From Porogramme epimiltina (taxonomy: Eukaryota; Basidiomycota; Agaricomycetes; Polyporales; Polyporaceae), in the NCBI GenBank assembly GCA_900155495.1, contig FTLJ01001058.1:1-64000 (forward strand): a DNA stretch of 64,000 bases. Reading direction: 5' to 3'. Positions 10,317-20,093 of this stretch are shown here, one piece after another. Within the stretch, counting starts at the first letter, position 1. Each line of letters begins with the position of its first letter. A model generated the notes under the pieces. That model made no database searches, had not been told where the DNA came from, and saw only the letters and a program-made list of their open reading frames with translations. The translations under genes were made by a program, and so were the position numbers.

Positions 10317-11887
10317 CTTGAATAAGGGCGGTCAGAGGAAGGAAAGGGCTGGAAGCTTAGCAGCTGCCGCGAACTCGCTTCTGCCGTATAAATAATGAGC
10401 TGTGCGAGTTTTGAACTAGCAATGTTGCGGATTCGTCGTTCCGGGGTGAGCGGAGGCTTATGCATCGAGCGGTGTTTGGTCTCCGGATTACTATCCATGG
10501 GTACCGTGCCTTGACCTCGTGCCGTTGCTGTGTACGAAAGCTTTACATAGCGGCTCCCCTGCTGGGATACCTCGTGATGGTCGAGGTTGGGTTTTGTTGG
10601 GGTTACTCGGTTCCGGATCGCGCTCCCTATAGGGTACCCCACTCGGACTCAGCATGAACAAGAGAAGGAAGAACAATCTTAAGCTCACCATGATCTCATC
10701 CTTCGGTCAGGCTAAGAAGCCGTTTCGACCCCATGCAAGAGTTATCAAGCTCGGCTGGCAGCCGCGGCTAAGGGTGCGGATAGTGGGCACCATGTATAAC
10801 CATGGGTACCTGGAGGACCGGGAGAGTATCCTCCATAAATGCCGATCAAACCGACTCCTCTACTGATGGTCCACACTCCATGGGCTTAGACTGGGCGTCC
10901 GCCGCGCATGCGAGGCATTCGTAGATGTGACCGTCTCACGAGTAAAGTTGAGCTCTGCGTTTTCAATGTGCGGGGGAGGAAGACCAGCGTGGGATTATGT
11001 TAGAAGCCGAGAGAACGTAGGGTCTGTCGGAGGAGCTCCGCAGCTCTCTAGGCTAGTTCGGGATTTTCATATCGGGATTGTGACACAGCATTAGAGAGCA
11101 GAGGGCTGAGAAACTCACCGAGAAAATAGATATCCCCCTCTTTGTGAGCTTGAGGAATACCTGGACGTGGATTTCTTGTGGCGATGATCAGTTGGTGTTC
11201 ATAGCGAGAAAAACTGCCAAACCTCACTTGCCGGGCCATACGCAGACGTACCATGGTGGACCGGGGTAAGCTCGAAATCTGTCGGCATCCTGTGAGTAAG
11301 AAAAATGGACACAAGCTGAAAGACGTGAGACGCAAAATTCACAACGTCTTTCTCAGGGCACAACAGAATGAAATTTAGGAAGGCTCTCGTACCTGTCATC
11401 GTATCATCCCCGGTCTCGGCCGTTTCCATGCAGCGTTCGTGGTCAAATGGTAGTATGAATGTCGTATATAGCTCCGAACTCTGAGTGTGCTAAACGACGT
11501 GCGCTTTGGGATGTCGTTAGTCGATAGAATAGTTCTCAAGTTCACCCACTGTTTCAAACTTGGAAGGCCGAGAAATTGGAAGGCCGAGAGGGCGAGTTGT
11601 AAACCAGTGGCTGCACATGGTACCGTCACCCGGGTGTTGAAGCTCACCTATTTTCTGTTTAGTTCTGGAATGGGACAAATTTACGTGATGATAAGCGACC
11701 TATTCGTAAGCTCTCGGCCTAAGAACGGAGAAAGTCTATTGAGCGTCTTCATCTGGTTTGTCCGATGGTAACGCGCCTTTTGGTCTGGTGTATATATTTG
11801 TTTTTCTTCGTGAGGGCCGTGTGGGCTTGTCGGGCACCTGACATGGGTGACGGGCGCCCTGCTGGCTGCTAGCGGACGAGTACAACG
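10317..11887. other. Stretch with no confident gene
   Basis: On the minus strand between about 11040 and 11460 several exon-like pieces with good GT/AG borders can be seen (for example donors at about 11390 and 11230), but no frame joins them into a protein I recognise. This could be a decayed gene. The rest shows nothing. Confidence 0.4.
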
Positions 11888-12760
11888 TTACGGACCGAGT
11901 TTGGGAAGGAGTGGCAGAAGTTCACCCAAAGAGGTTTGAATGTGGACACCTGCGGACTTCTGGTTGCTCTGATATTCCTGGAGGGTCGTCACCAAGCCCT
12001 CGAGATTGGCTTTGAAGCTGGGCAAACGGACCCACATACGGATGCGCCTTGGAGACAAGCTCGATGACGATACCAAATCGCCTCCCTCCACCTTCAAGAA
12101 CTCGGAGGGCGGGATTCCAATACGGGGGGGGGGGGANNGGGGGGTATGAATAATACCTACCGCGAGTGGCCCAGAACGGCTCCGGCTCCTCTTCATCTCT
12201 CGTCTTGATGATGCTCATTGTACTTGCCCACAAGTACGACCGTTGCGTACGGCGTGCGAGACCGTAGTCTCCGCCACCGAGAGGCCCATACCCTCCGCCG
12301 GCTGTGGATCCACCCACACTTACGAAGCACAAGGGTGAGTCCACAACATCCACGCCTGCAGGAATAGTCACTTCGTAGAAATCGCCCCGCACTGCAACTC
12401 CCTGAACGGTGACTACTTCTTTCCTCCGCGAGCGATACTTTGTTGAGCTTCGAGAAGTCGATGGCAAGTCACGACGCCGCCGTTGGAGCTAGCTCACGTC
12501 GACGCGTGCACCCCGCCGCATTTTACTGCGACTTCGAGGGGCGGAGTCTGCACCACGACATACGCCAGAGCGAGGGGATGTCTTCGGATGCGGTGGGTTG
12601 GACGACGTATTGTGCGGGAAGCTGGGAGAGATCCGACTTGTGCTTGAGGGCCGCCGTGAGGGCATCTCCAGAGGTAGATGCGAGAACGGTGCCCTGTATG
12701 CATTACATACATTCCAATGGCCTATGGCATGCGTCATCGACTCCAGTGTTTGGATCATCG
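11888..12760 (-). CDS. Hypothetical multi-exon protein, structure uncertain
   Basis: Coding-like segments run on the minus strand: about 12546-12703 (contains DALTAALKHKSDLSQLPAQY), about 12330-12450 (contains GDFYEVTIPAG and VDSPLCF before a GTAAGT donor) and a last segment ending in LPLLPKLGP with a stop at 11888. The last intron may run from GTAGGT (about 12165) to the AG before GCGATTTGG (about 12085). It contains the homopolymer with two unresolved bases, so the frame through it cannot be trusted. I do not recognise the family, and no membrane segment or signal peptide is evident. The start codon is not determined. Confidence 0.4.
12137..12138. other. Two unresolved bases in a G homopolymer
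   Basis: NN inside a run of G's on the + strand marks a base-calling or assembly uncertainty. Lengths and frames across this point are unreliable. Confidence 0.95.
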
Positions 12761-12920
12761 CCCTGCATTTTCTGCGGTTGTATCGGTATCCAAAAGGGAG
12801 GTGGTAACAAGTCGCAGAGACTCAACGCGATCACTCCGGCTCCGATCGTCGCTCGAGAGGAATTGGACCTTTAGTGAAATGAGATCTGCCGATATATTTC
12901 GATCGATGGCATGTTGCCAA

Positions 12921-13006
12921 GGCCTAATGGTCTAGAAGTATGATACTTGCTTTGGGATAGTCATCTTATCTGCAAGTGGTCCCGGGTTCAATTCCCGGTT
13001 GGGCCC
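12921..13006 (+). tRNA. tRNA-Pro (anticodon TGG) with a 14-nt intron
   Basis: The acceptor stem GGCCTAA (12921-12927) pairs with TTGGGCC (12999-13005), with one G-U pair; the discriminator base is C13006. The anticodon stem CTTGC/GCAAG encloses TT-TGG-G, a 14-nt intron (12957-12970) placed one base after the anticodon as in all nuclear tRNA introns, and then T. The T arm is CCGGG-TTCAATT-CCCGG (12982-12998), giving a good B box; the A box TGGTCTAGAAG is present. The sequence closely resembles fungal tRNA-Pro. Confidence 0.93.
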
Positions 13007-13007
13007 C

Positions 13008-13013
13008 TTTTTT
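13008..13013 (+). terminator. Pol III terminator of tRNA-Pro
   Basis: A run of six T's starts two bases after the tRNA 3' end, the normal RNA polymerase III stop signal. Confidence 0.8.
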
Positions 13014-13289
13014 CTCCTTTTTGCGCCCATGTATAGCCATCAAATTTACTGTAGACGATAGACATCCTGTAGACACACCTTCCATGATTTTTTCACGACG
13101 CCATTCCGTGTTGTTGAGGAGGAAAAGAGACGCAAACGCGATGTGACACGCTTCACGTGCACCGTGATCTAACGCGTTTGAGCGCGTTCCCCCTCGAATC
13201 CCACGATCCTTTGCTTCTCCCCCCACCCGACCTCTCCTCGTATTGGTTTCGTCTCTGGGTAATCTATACCTCTGCAGCACTGCGCAACC

Positions 13290-14258
13290 ATGAGCGCGTC
13301 AGCTCCGACTGTGCCCTCGGTGCTCCTTCCGGAGCTGCTTGGTTTCATCCCCCAATTCCTGCTCGACGACATCATCAACACCGCCAACGACGAGTCGCGC
13401 CAGACGATTGACGCCATGGAGCAGTTCCTCCAGCGTTGGGCAGACGCACGTTCGGAGGCTGCGCCGGACTGGGACCCGACACAAGAGATCGAGCAAGGTC
13501 TCGTCGCGTTCCAGACACTGCTCGAGCACCACCTCGACGTCGCGTTCGACTTTTTCGAGGCATGGTCAATGCGCAACATCTTTGCGGTCCCCGCGGACCT
13601 GCCAATTGTGACGCCGCACCAGGCGGGGTTGGACTTGGAGTGCCCGCCGGAGCGCGAGGCGGAGCTGCTTGCGGAGATCGACGAGTTGAGGAGGAAGGTC
13701 CATGCGGTGCGTCTCCTTCGTTCCAGTGTGCACGCAGACGTCTTGACGCACTCTCCCCGCACCCGCACGTAGCAAAGGAAGCTCAAGCGGTTGTTCACGC
13801 GCGCGACGCGCAAGTCTGCGGCAGACCTCACGCACGCCCGCCAGCGGCTCGACCGCCTCGCGTTCCTCCGCGCGCCCCAGGTGCGCACGCTCCTCGCGCT
13901 CCCTGCTGAGCTCGAGGCGATGCACGCCGCCGTCGCCGCGCTGCCTCCGCCCCCAGACCTCGCGCCAGAGGCGGCCGTCCCGGAGCTGGGGAAGCGGCCA
14001 TGGGAGACGAGCAAGACTGGGTACGTCGCGTGGGCGGTGGAGCAGCTCATGGAGCGGGCAAAGGAGAGGGCGCGGGGCGAGCCGGGGGAGGGCGGGGCAT
14101 TCAGCGAGGGGCGTGCGGAGGTTGCTGCGACGGCGGAGAGAACCAAGGCGGTAGGGAGGGTGGGGGACTTGAAACGAGCGTTGGAGATGGCCGCTGGAGG
14201 CGGAGTGGGGTCGGACAAGGGCAAGGGTGTGGAGACGATGGACACGCGGCCTGGGTGA
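13290..14258 (+). CDS. MIS12: MIS12/MTW1 kinetochore protein
   Basis: Two exons (13290-13706 and 13773-14258, phase 0) give 300 aa. The N-terminal stretch LPELLGFIPQFLLDDIINTANDE followed by a short acidic helix ending MEQFLQRWAD is the signature of the Mis12 domain, the centromere-proximal subunit of the MIND/Mis12 complex that links inner-kinetochore CENP-C to the KMN network. After it come predicted coiled coils (for example ELLAEIDELRRKVH and the Arg/Leu-rich stretch in exon 2) and a low-complexity, Ala/Glu-rich tail. Length is in the normal fungal range. The ATG chosen is the first in frame, 11 residues before the conserved LLPELLG. Confidence 0.9.
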
Positions 14259-14642
14259 GGGCTCGGAGGGGAGTGGTTGTGTGGCTTTGCTTGTGTATTT
14301 TACTGCCTCACTCTCCGGAGTTGTATCCATGGATTTTTGTTTTGATGCGCCATGGTGGCGAGGGTGGCATAGACAGCGGAGGTGCATAGGCATGCGTACT
14401 CAGTTCTGCGTTTCCGCCGTCCATGATGTCCATCCGAGGTATACAATTCGTGGACACAACATCATTGCATCTTACGGGAAACAAGTGATTATGGGATCGG
14501 GCTCTGAATCCCATTTCTGAACAGTCATCCACTGCTGCAAGAAAAGGTCTCCGCTAAGCCTTTGCGGAGCCGCGCCGAGGCTTTCTTGACTTCATGACTG
14601 AATGTTTAGCGCCCACACATCTTTCCTCCCCCTTTTATGTAG

Positions 14643-14696
14643 GTAAGTCATGCGAAGTTGGCCGCGTTATCGCTTTTTCTTATACTATCCTTTCAG
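14643..14696 (+). other. Likely 5' UTR intron of deaminase copy A
   Basis: A good donor (TGTAG|GTAAGT) and acceptor (TTTCAG) enclose 54 nt ending two bases before the ATG at 14699. If spliced, translation could instead begin upstream, at the ATG at 14594, but homology with copy B starts only at 14699. Confidence 0.5.
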
Positions 14697-14698
14697 CC

Positions 14699-16669
14699 AT
14701 GCATCGAAAAGATGCCATTACGACCATTCGCCTTCTCTCCCTTTGCCTCAGGGGTAGGAAGGTCCCGCCGCATGACGAATTTGAAGATTTCATCCGCAGC
14801 CGGATCCCTGCTAGTGGGAAGGAAGACCACCAACTATCGCTTCTCGGCCACCTCTTAACCATGCTCGACACCGGGTCACGTCCCGAACTTTTCCCCGCAG
14901 TGACTAGTGAGGTGATGAAAGACGCCGTGCTCTTGACTGTCGTCGTCTCATCTGGCTCTGACGCACACATACAAGCAACTCCACCGCCGTCCACAACCAC
15001 CGAAATCATACCCAATAGCATGTCCCTTGAGAACATAAACAACCCATTAACGTAAGTCGCATCATCATATACACCAATACGCCCACATAATTGCACCATA
15101 ACAGCGGAACGCAAGAAGGGCATGCGCCTACCTTCAAGCAACATCTTTCCGACGTGGCTGGTGTTCTGTGCCTCCTCGGCTCGGTGCAAGACCAGACCCC
15201 TGTATTCCCCCTTTCACGCTGGCTCGTTATCCGGTGCCATAAGAGGATAAAGGCACGCTTTCGTTCTTGCGCTCAAGGCTGGATCAAGGTGCCTTGGGAA
15301 GTCATGAAGAACTGGCAGGGCCCAGCGCTGGGCGACATGGAAGTTGAATCATCCCGGATCAAGGTATCGAAGAATATGATGACATATCTCCCTCTCACTG
15401 AGCTTCCTTATGACGGCGAAAGCGTCCCATTCGACCGCGACACCGTTCAGACGTGGATTGTCGGTCTCGGCGAACTCCTGTCTTTCGCTAATGAACAGTG
15501 CGCGGAAGACGACATGGAGTCGTTATTCGACCTCAGCGATGCCCTGGCCGGAACGCTCTTCCTGTTGGACCTCCCCCAAATTCAGAAAATATTGTGTGAC
15601 ACGCGGTCGCTTGCGAAAGACTTCAATAGTGCGCAATTCCGAGAATCGTGATCGTAGTTTTACTCATATTCTCATAGACGCAAGGGTTCTACACACTAGG
15701 AAAATCGAGACAAAGCAAGAAGATTTAGGCACGCCGTGACTCACTCTACACTCCTGAATCCAATGTTCATAATCTTTTTGCAGACACGTTGCCTAAGCGG
15801 GGAGAGTCTGCGGGAGCCTACGTGTTAAGGAACGTTCAAACACTTGTAGCTTGGCCTGCAGCAGCGCACGCCGCTGTCAGCTTTTTCTCGCACAACTACA
15901 GGCCCCCCCTCATCCGCCTCGTCGAACTTGCAGACCATTCTTCCGAAGCGATCATAGACATTAAGAAGAATGGCCGCTCGATAGTCGACTCTCTCAAGAA
16001 GGAGATCACCGATCTGTACGGCCATATGCCTCAGAATAGGGCCGAAGACCTTTATCACTGGATCGAGGCTAATTTGAGCGCCACTCTAGCTGAAGAGGCG
16101 TTTTGTCCTTTGCGAGTACATGCTGAAGCAGGTCTAATGGCGTTGCTGACGGAAGCACAGGCGCCTCCCGGAAGTCGCGCAGACGGGCGGAATATGGTGC
16201 GCGCTGCGTTGTCCACCTGCGCGAGCTGATTTATGTATTTGGCTCTCGTCCTAGGTGGAGTTCTTCTCAGATACGCAGGATTGCGTTATCGGTGTGAGCG
16301 AGAAGTGTTGTTACATGTGTCGACTACTCAAAGAGAGCATGCTTGACAATGTGGCTGGTTCGTACTGGTCTGTGAACCTTTGATGCTCACGTTTAATGCT
16401 CGACCGTAGGTCACCGGAGTCTCAACCTCTCAGGCAGCCATGGGTACATTTTCCCGTGGGATCCTCCCTCGTTTGGTGTCCCCGACAACGTTCTTGCGTC
16501 GATGGCTGCGAGGCTTCGCGAAGAGATCATCAAGTGCGCCATCGAACAGGTGCCCACCCAAAAGAACAAGAGCCAGCTGCCATCTCCTACCTCGGTGGGC
16601 GAACATATGGAGTACAATCTCAACAACTCTGCACCCGGCCGGGTCCCCTTCAACAGGCGAGGTCGCTAA
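14699..16669 (+). CDS. OTT_1508-like deaminase domain protein, copy A
   Basis: Five exons (14699-15051, 15105-15628, 15784-16196, 16255-16357, 16410-16669) give 550 aa. The C-terminal half has a zinc-dependent deaminase signature: His405-Ala-Glu407 (ligand and proton shuttle) and, after IGVSEK, C449-Y-M-C452, then GSHGYIFPWDPPSFGVP. This arrangement matches the fungal OTT_1508-like deaminase family as I recall it. That family belongs to the nucleotide/nucleic-acid deaminase fold and has been related to bacterial polymorphic-toxin deaminases; a fungal substrate is not established. The N-terminal 290 residues (IRLLSL..., LSDVAGVL, WEVMKNWQGP) are shared only with copy B here. No signal peptide. 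A 155-nt second intron is longer than its neighbours. Confidence 0.78.
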
Positions 16670-16740
16670 ATGGTCTGTGCCTGGGCGTGATGTGCCGTGC
16701 GCACTCACTGGATGCGTGTAGACTTAGAGCCCCTTGCGTC
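14699..16740 (+). repeat. First unit of a tandem segmental duplication
   Basis: This is paired with 17497-19570. All five exons, all intron positions and about 70 nt of 3' flank (for example AAATGGTCT and TGGATGCG) are recognisable in both units. Divergence is clear at the protein level, so the duplication is not recent. Confidence 0.8.
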
Positions 16741-17496
16741 GACGCCCGCAACGCGCTCGACGACGTGGTGCTGCTGCCCGCAACCAGATCTGTTGGTGCC
16801 AATTTCAGTCTTGCGCGCCGAACGTCCATCCCAACCTACGGTATCATCGTTGTTATGATTACTCTCTCCTTGTTCATTTTGTATGCCTTTTACATCTCTT
16901 TGAAAGACAGTCCTCCCCTACAAAGACCGTATCAGCTCGGACCGGGAATGTCATGAAGGCACGGGAATGGAATGTGAACGAAGTCTTTGCGGAGCCCCAG
17001 TACGCAAAGGCGGTGCTGGAGACTAGGTGCTCATTTGCCCTACTATGTGAATGTGAGGTGATGGGCAGCCCTCCATGAGGTCCCGAAGATTTCACACGTT
17101 ATCGGAAATGCCATGTCTAACACTAGCATTATTGCTTATCCCTTTCCACCATTGCGGCGGGCCGTCGACGGTGCCTTGTTAGTCGTCGTGCACCTCGGTC
17201 CTTCCCTCTGCCTCAGACTCGATGGGTGTGTCACGTGAATAGCTGTGCGGAACTGTCTGTCTCCGCAATGGAAATACGATGTTTGGGACTGTCAGGGGAC
17301 CAGTTCAACTTCTCAGGTTCAAGCTTCGAGCTTCAACAAGCCCCCGGGCAGGTGGTATTTAGCGCTCGATCAGTGGCTGTGTGGAGCTCTCCGCTCAAAA
17401 TTGAAAAGGTTCCAGCTGAGCTTCTCCTTCTCAGACTCGGACTCCTGCAGTGACATAAGACTACATGTCTTCTGCTCTTCTACGATCCCTTCCACT
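16670..17496. other. Spacer between the two deaminase genes
   Basis: It begins with 3' flank shared with copy B. A hydrophobic frame at about 16850-16905 is too short to call. A frame open upstream of copy B (17245 on) is in phase with its ATG but shows no similarity to copy A, so I treat it as leader sequence. Confidence 0.5.
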
Positions 17497-19496
17497 ATGC
17501 GTCGGGATGAGGCCATCACAACAATTCGTCTACTCTCACTTCGCCTCCATTACGTCCGGCACCGCATCATGATACAACCCCCTTGCGACAAAAAGGAGGA
17601 CCAAGAGCTGTCGCTTTTCAACCATCTCTCCACGATGCTCAACAATGGCTGCCGTCCTGAGCACGTCCCAGCTGTCACCGGTGAACAGACTAAAGACGCT
17701 GTGCTCGCGACCGTCGTCATCTCATCGAACTCCAGCGATCACGTACAAATGACCTCACCGTACACTATCACCTCGATCACACCTAATCGCATGTCGCCAC
17801 AGAGCGTAGATAATCCTACCGTGTGAGTTGTTCCCTTACATAGCTATGTATCCCTTCCTATACTCATACATACTGCTGTGCCATACATAGGGATCAAACT
17901 GATTTCAAGGAGCACCTTTCCGACGTGGCTGGCATTCTCAGCCTCCTTAGTCCGCAGCCCCAAATCTCTCTCTCTTCCCTTCAACGCTGGCTTGTCGTCC
18001 GATGCAGTAACAAGATAAAGGAGCGGTTTCGCATCCGCGCCAAATGCTGGTCCAAGGCGCCTTGGGAGATCATGAAGGACTGGAAAGGCCCGACGCCGGA
18101 CGACATTATTGAATCATCCTGGATCGAGGTATCGGCGAATGCGATGACGTATCTTCCTCTCACCAAGCTTCCCCGCCACGGCGAAAACGTCCTACTCGAC
18201 CGCGACACCGTTCAGAAGTGGATTGTCGGACTCGGAAAACTGCTATCCCTCGCTCATGACCTGTACGCGGAAAACGACAAAGAGTCGCTATTCCGCCTCC
18301 ATAACCTCTTAACAGGAGCATTCTTCCTGTTGGACCTTCCTCAAATTCAGAGAATATTATGTGCCACGCCGTCGCTTGTGAGAGACTTCGATGGTGCGCA
18401 GTTCCGACAATCACGATCGCAGTATTACTCATCTTCTAATAGATGCAAGGCTTCCACACATTACAGAAGATAAGACAAATCCGGATGAGGTCCTAGGCGC
18501 GTTATGACTTACACTACACCCCTGAATTCAATGCTCACGGTCTTCTTGCAGACACTTTGCCTGAGCGGGGAGAGTCGACGGGAGCCTACGTGTTAAGGAA
18601 TGTTCAAACACTTGTAGCTTGGCACGTAGCAGCGCACGCCGCTATCCGCTTTTTCAAGTCCAGCCCCCGGGTCCCCCATATCCGCCTTGTCGAACTCGCG
18701 GACTATTCTTCCGAAGCGATCACAGACATGAAGACGAATGGCCGCGCGATAGTCGATTCTTTGAAGAAGGAGATCGCTGGTTTGTACACCAATGCAGCTG
18801 GAAACGAGGCTGAGCCTCTCTACGACTGGATTGAGGATCACTGCAAAGTCCCTCAATCTAACGAGGCGATTCGTCCCTTGCGACTGCATACTGAAGCAGG
18901 CCTAATGGCGTTACTGAAGAAGGCGCAGGGGCCTCCGCCTCTCGAAAGTCGCGTGGACGAAGGGGGAATGGTACGTGGTGTGCCATCTATTTGCGTGGCC
19001 TGGTTCATGTTTCATTTCTCTTCGCAGCTGGATTTCTTCTCGGAGATGCAGAATTGCGCTATCGGCGTAAGCAAGAAGTGCTGTTACATGTGCTACCTGC
19101 TCAAGCAGTGCATGTTTGACGACGCTGACGACGCTGACGACGACGATGATGCTGACGACGCTGACGACGCTGACGACGCTGGCAGTGCGTACTTGCATAC
19201 GCGCCTTTGATGCCCATGCTCAACTTTAAATTTCAGGTTCTCGGATGAACCTCCGCCTCCCAGGCAGCCATGGGCACGTTTTCCCGTGGGATCCGCCCTC
19301 ATTTGGTGTTCCCGACGATGTTCTTGTGTCGATGGCCATGAGACTTCGCGAAGAGATCATCCAGTGCGCCATCAAAGCGGCGCCTCGCCGAAAGGACCAA
19401 AGCCAGCAGTCATCTCCTACCTCGGTTCCCAAAGGTTCAGGGGACACTCTCAGCGCCTCTCTATCCGCCGCGGATGAACCCATCAACTTCGACTAG
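17497..19496 (+). CDS. OTT_1508-like deaminase domain protein, copy B
   Basis: Five exons (17497-17822, 17891-18393, 18552-18970, 19028-19184, 19237-19496) give 554 aa. All intron positions and phases match copy A. The zinc and catalytic residues are kept as His389-Thr-Glu391 (HTE instead of HAE) and C435-Y-M-C438 after IGVSKK, then PGSHGHVFPWDPPSFGVP. Thus His, Glu and both Cys remain, while the middle residue of HAE differs. Right after the CxxC helix the protein carries an Asp/Ala run of about 20 residues (see the repeat entry), absent from copy A. The N-terminal region is slightly shorter than in A. The ATG was chosen by alignment with copy A; an in-frame upstream extension is possible. 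Confidence 0.78.
19118..19180 (+). repeat. GAC-GAC-GCT coding microsatellite in deaminase copy B
   Basis: A 63-nt run of GAC/GAT/GCT codons gives (D-D-A)n, sitting between the CxxC motif and the conserved GSHG motif. Copy A has a short sequence (LDNVAG) at this point, so this is an expansion private to copy B. Confidence 0.9.
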
Positions 19497-20093
19497 GTCC
19501 CCAAATGGTCTCTCCCGGGGGCGGATGTGCTGTGCACACTCGCTGGATGCGCGTAGGCTTCGAGCCCTATGCACCGTAGTTCTCAACGCAACCGATAGCG
19601 TAGTGTCACTCCCCTCAACGAGATACTAAGTATATGCTGTACGTTACGCTCATGGGCGTGAACACCCCTCTTTTTTCATATGCACTCTGTATCTCTTTCA
19701 TTATTTCATTAAAGTTTGCATCGACTCAGATCTTCGGACCCGGAACGAGTGTGGACGAAGCCCGAGCGGAGCCCCAGTAACGTCTCCTGAGTTTACTTTC
19801 CTTGGTGACGACGAGGGCGTCTACCATTGAATCTTGATCCCGCTGTCTGTGCAGACTCTTGTCTAACGAGCTCCAGGATAAGGCTGGTCAGTCGACGTTA
19901 TGGCAACATGGAACTCGCTGCTTCCGTATACGTGTACCTGCACAACCATGAAGTGACAGGTTGGAGGTGGTATACTAGCCACGATGACAAGTGCGCATAA
20001 ACATGGTAAAAGTCCATAACAAAGACATGTCAGGTGTGTTTTAGAGAGCGGAACCGTTCTATCCACGAAGTCCATTCCCATACTTTCCGGGCG
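19497..20093. other. Spacer between convergent genes
   Basis: This is the 3' flank of deaminase copy B (its start is shared with copy A) meeting the 3' flank of the F-box gene. No gene seen. Confidence 0.5.

Noticed and set aside
12966..13280. 104-codon minus-strand frame overlapping the tRNA
   Set aside because: Its end lies inside the tRNA-Pro gene and its product has no features.
16850..16930. A membrane-protein exon between the deaminase genes
   Set aside because: One hydrophobic helix in a short frame, without splice partners.
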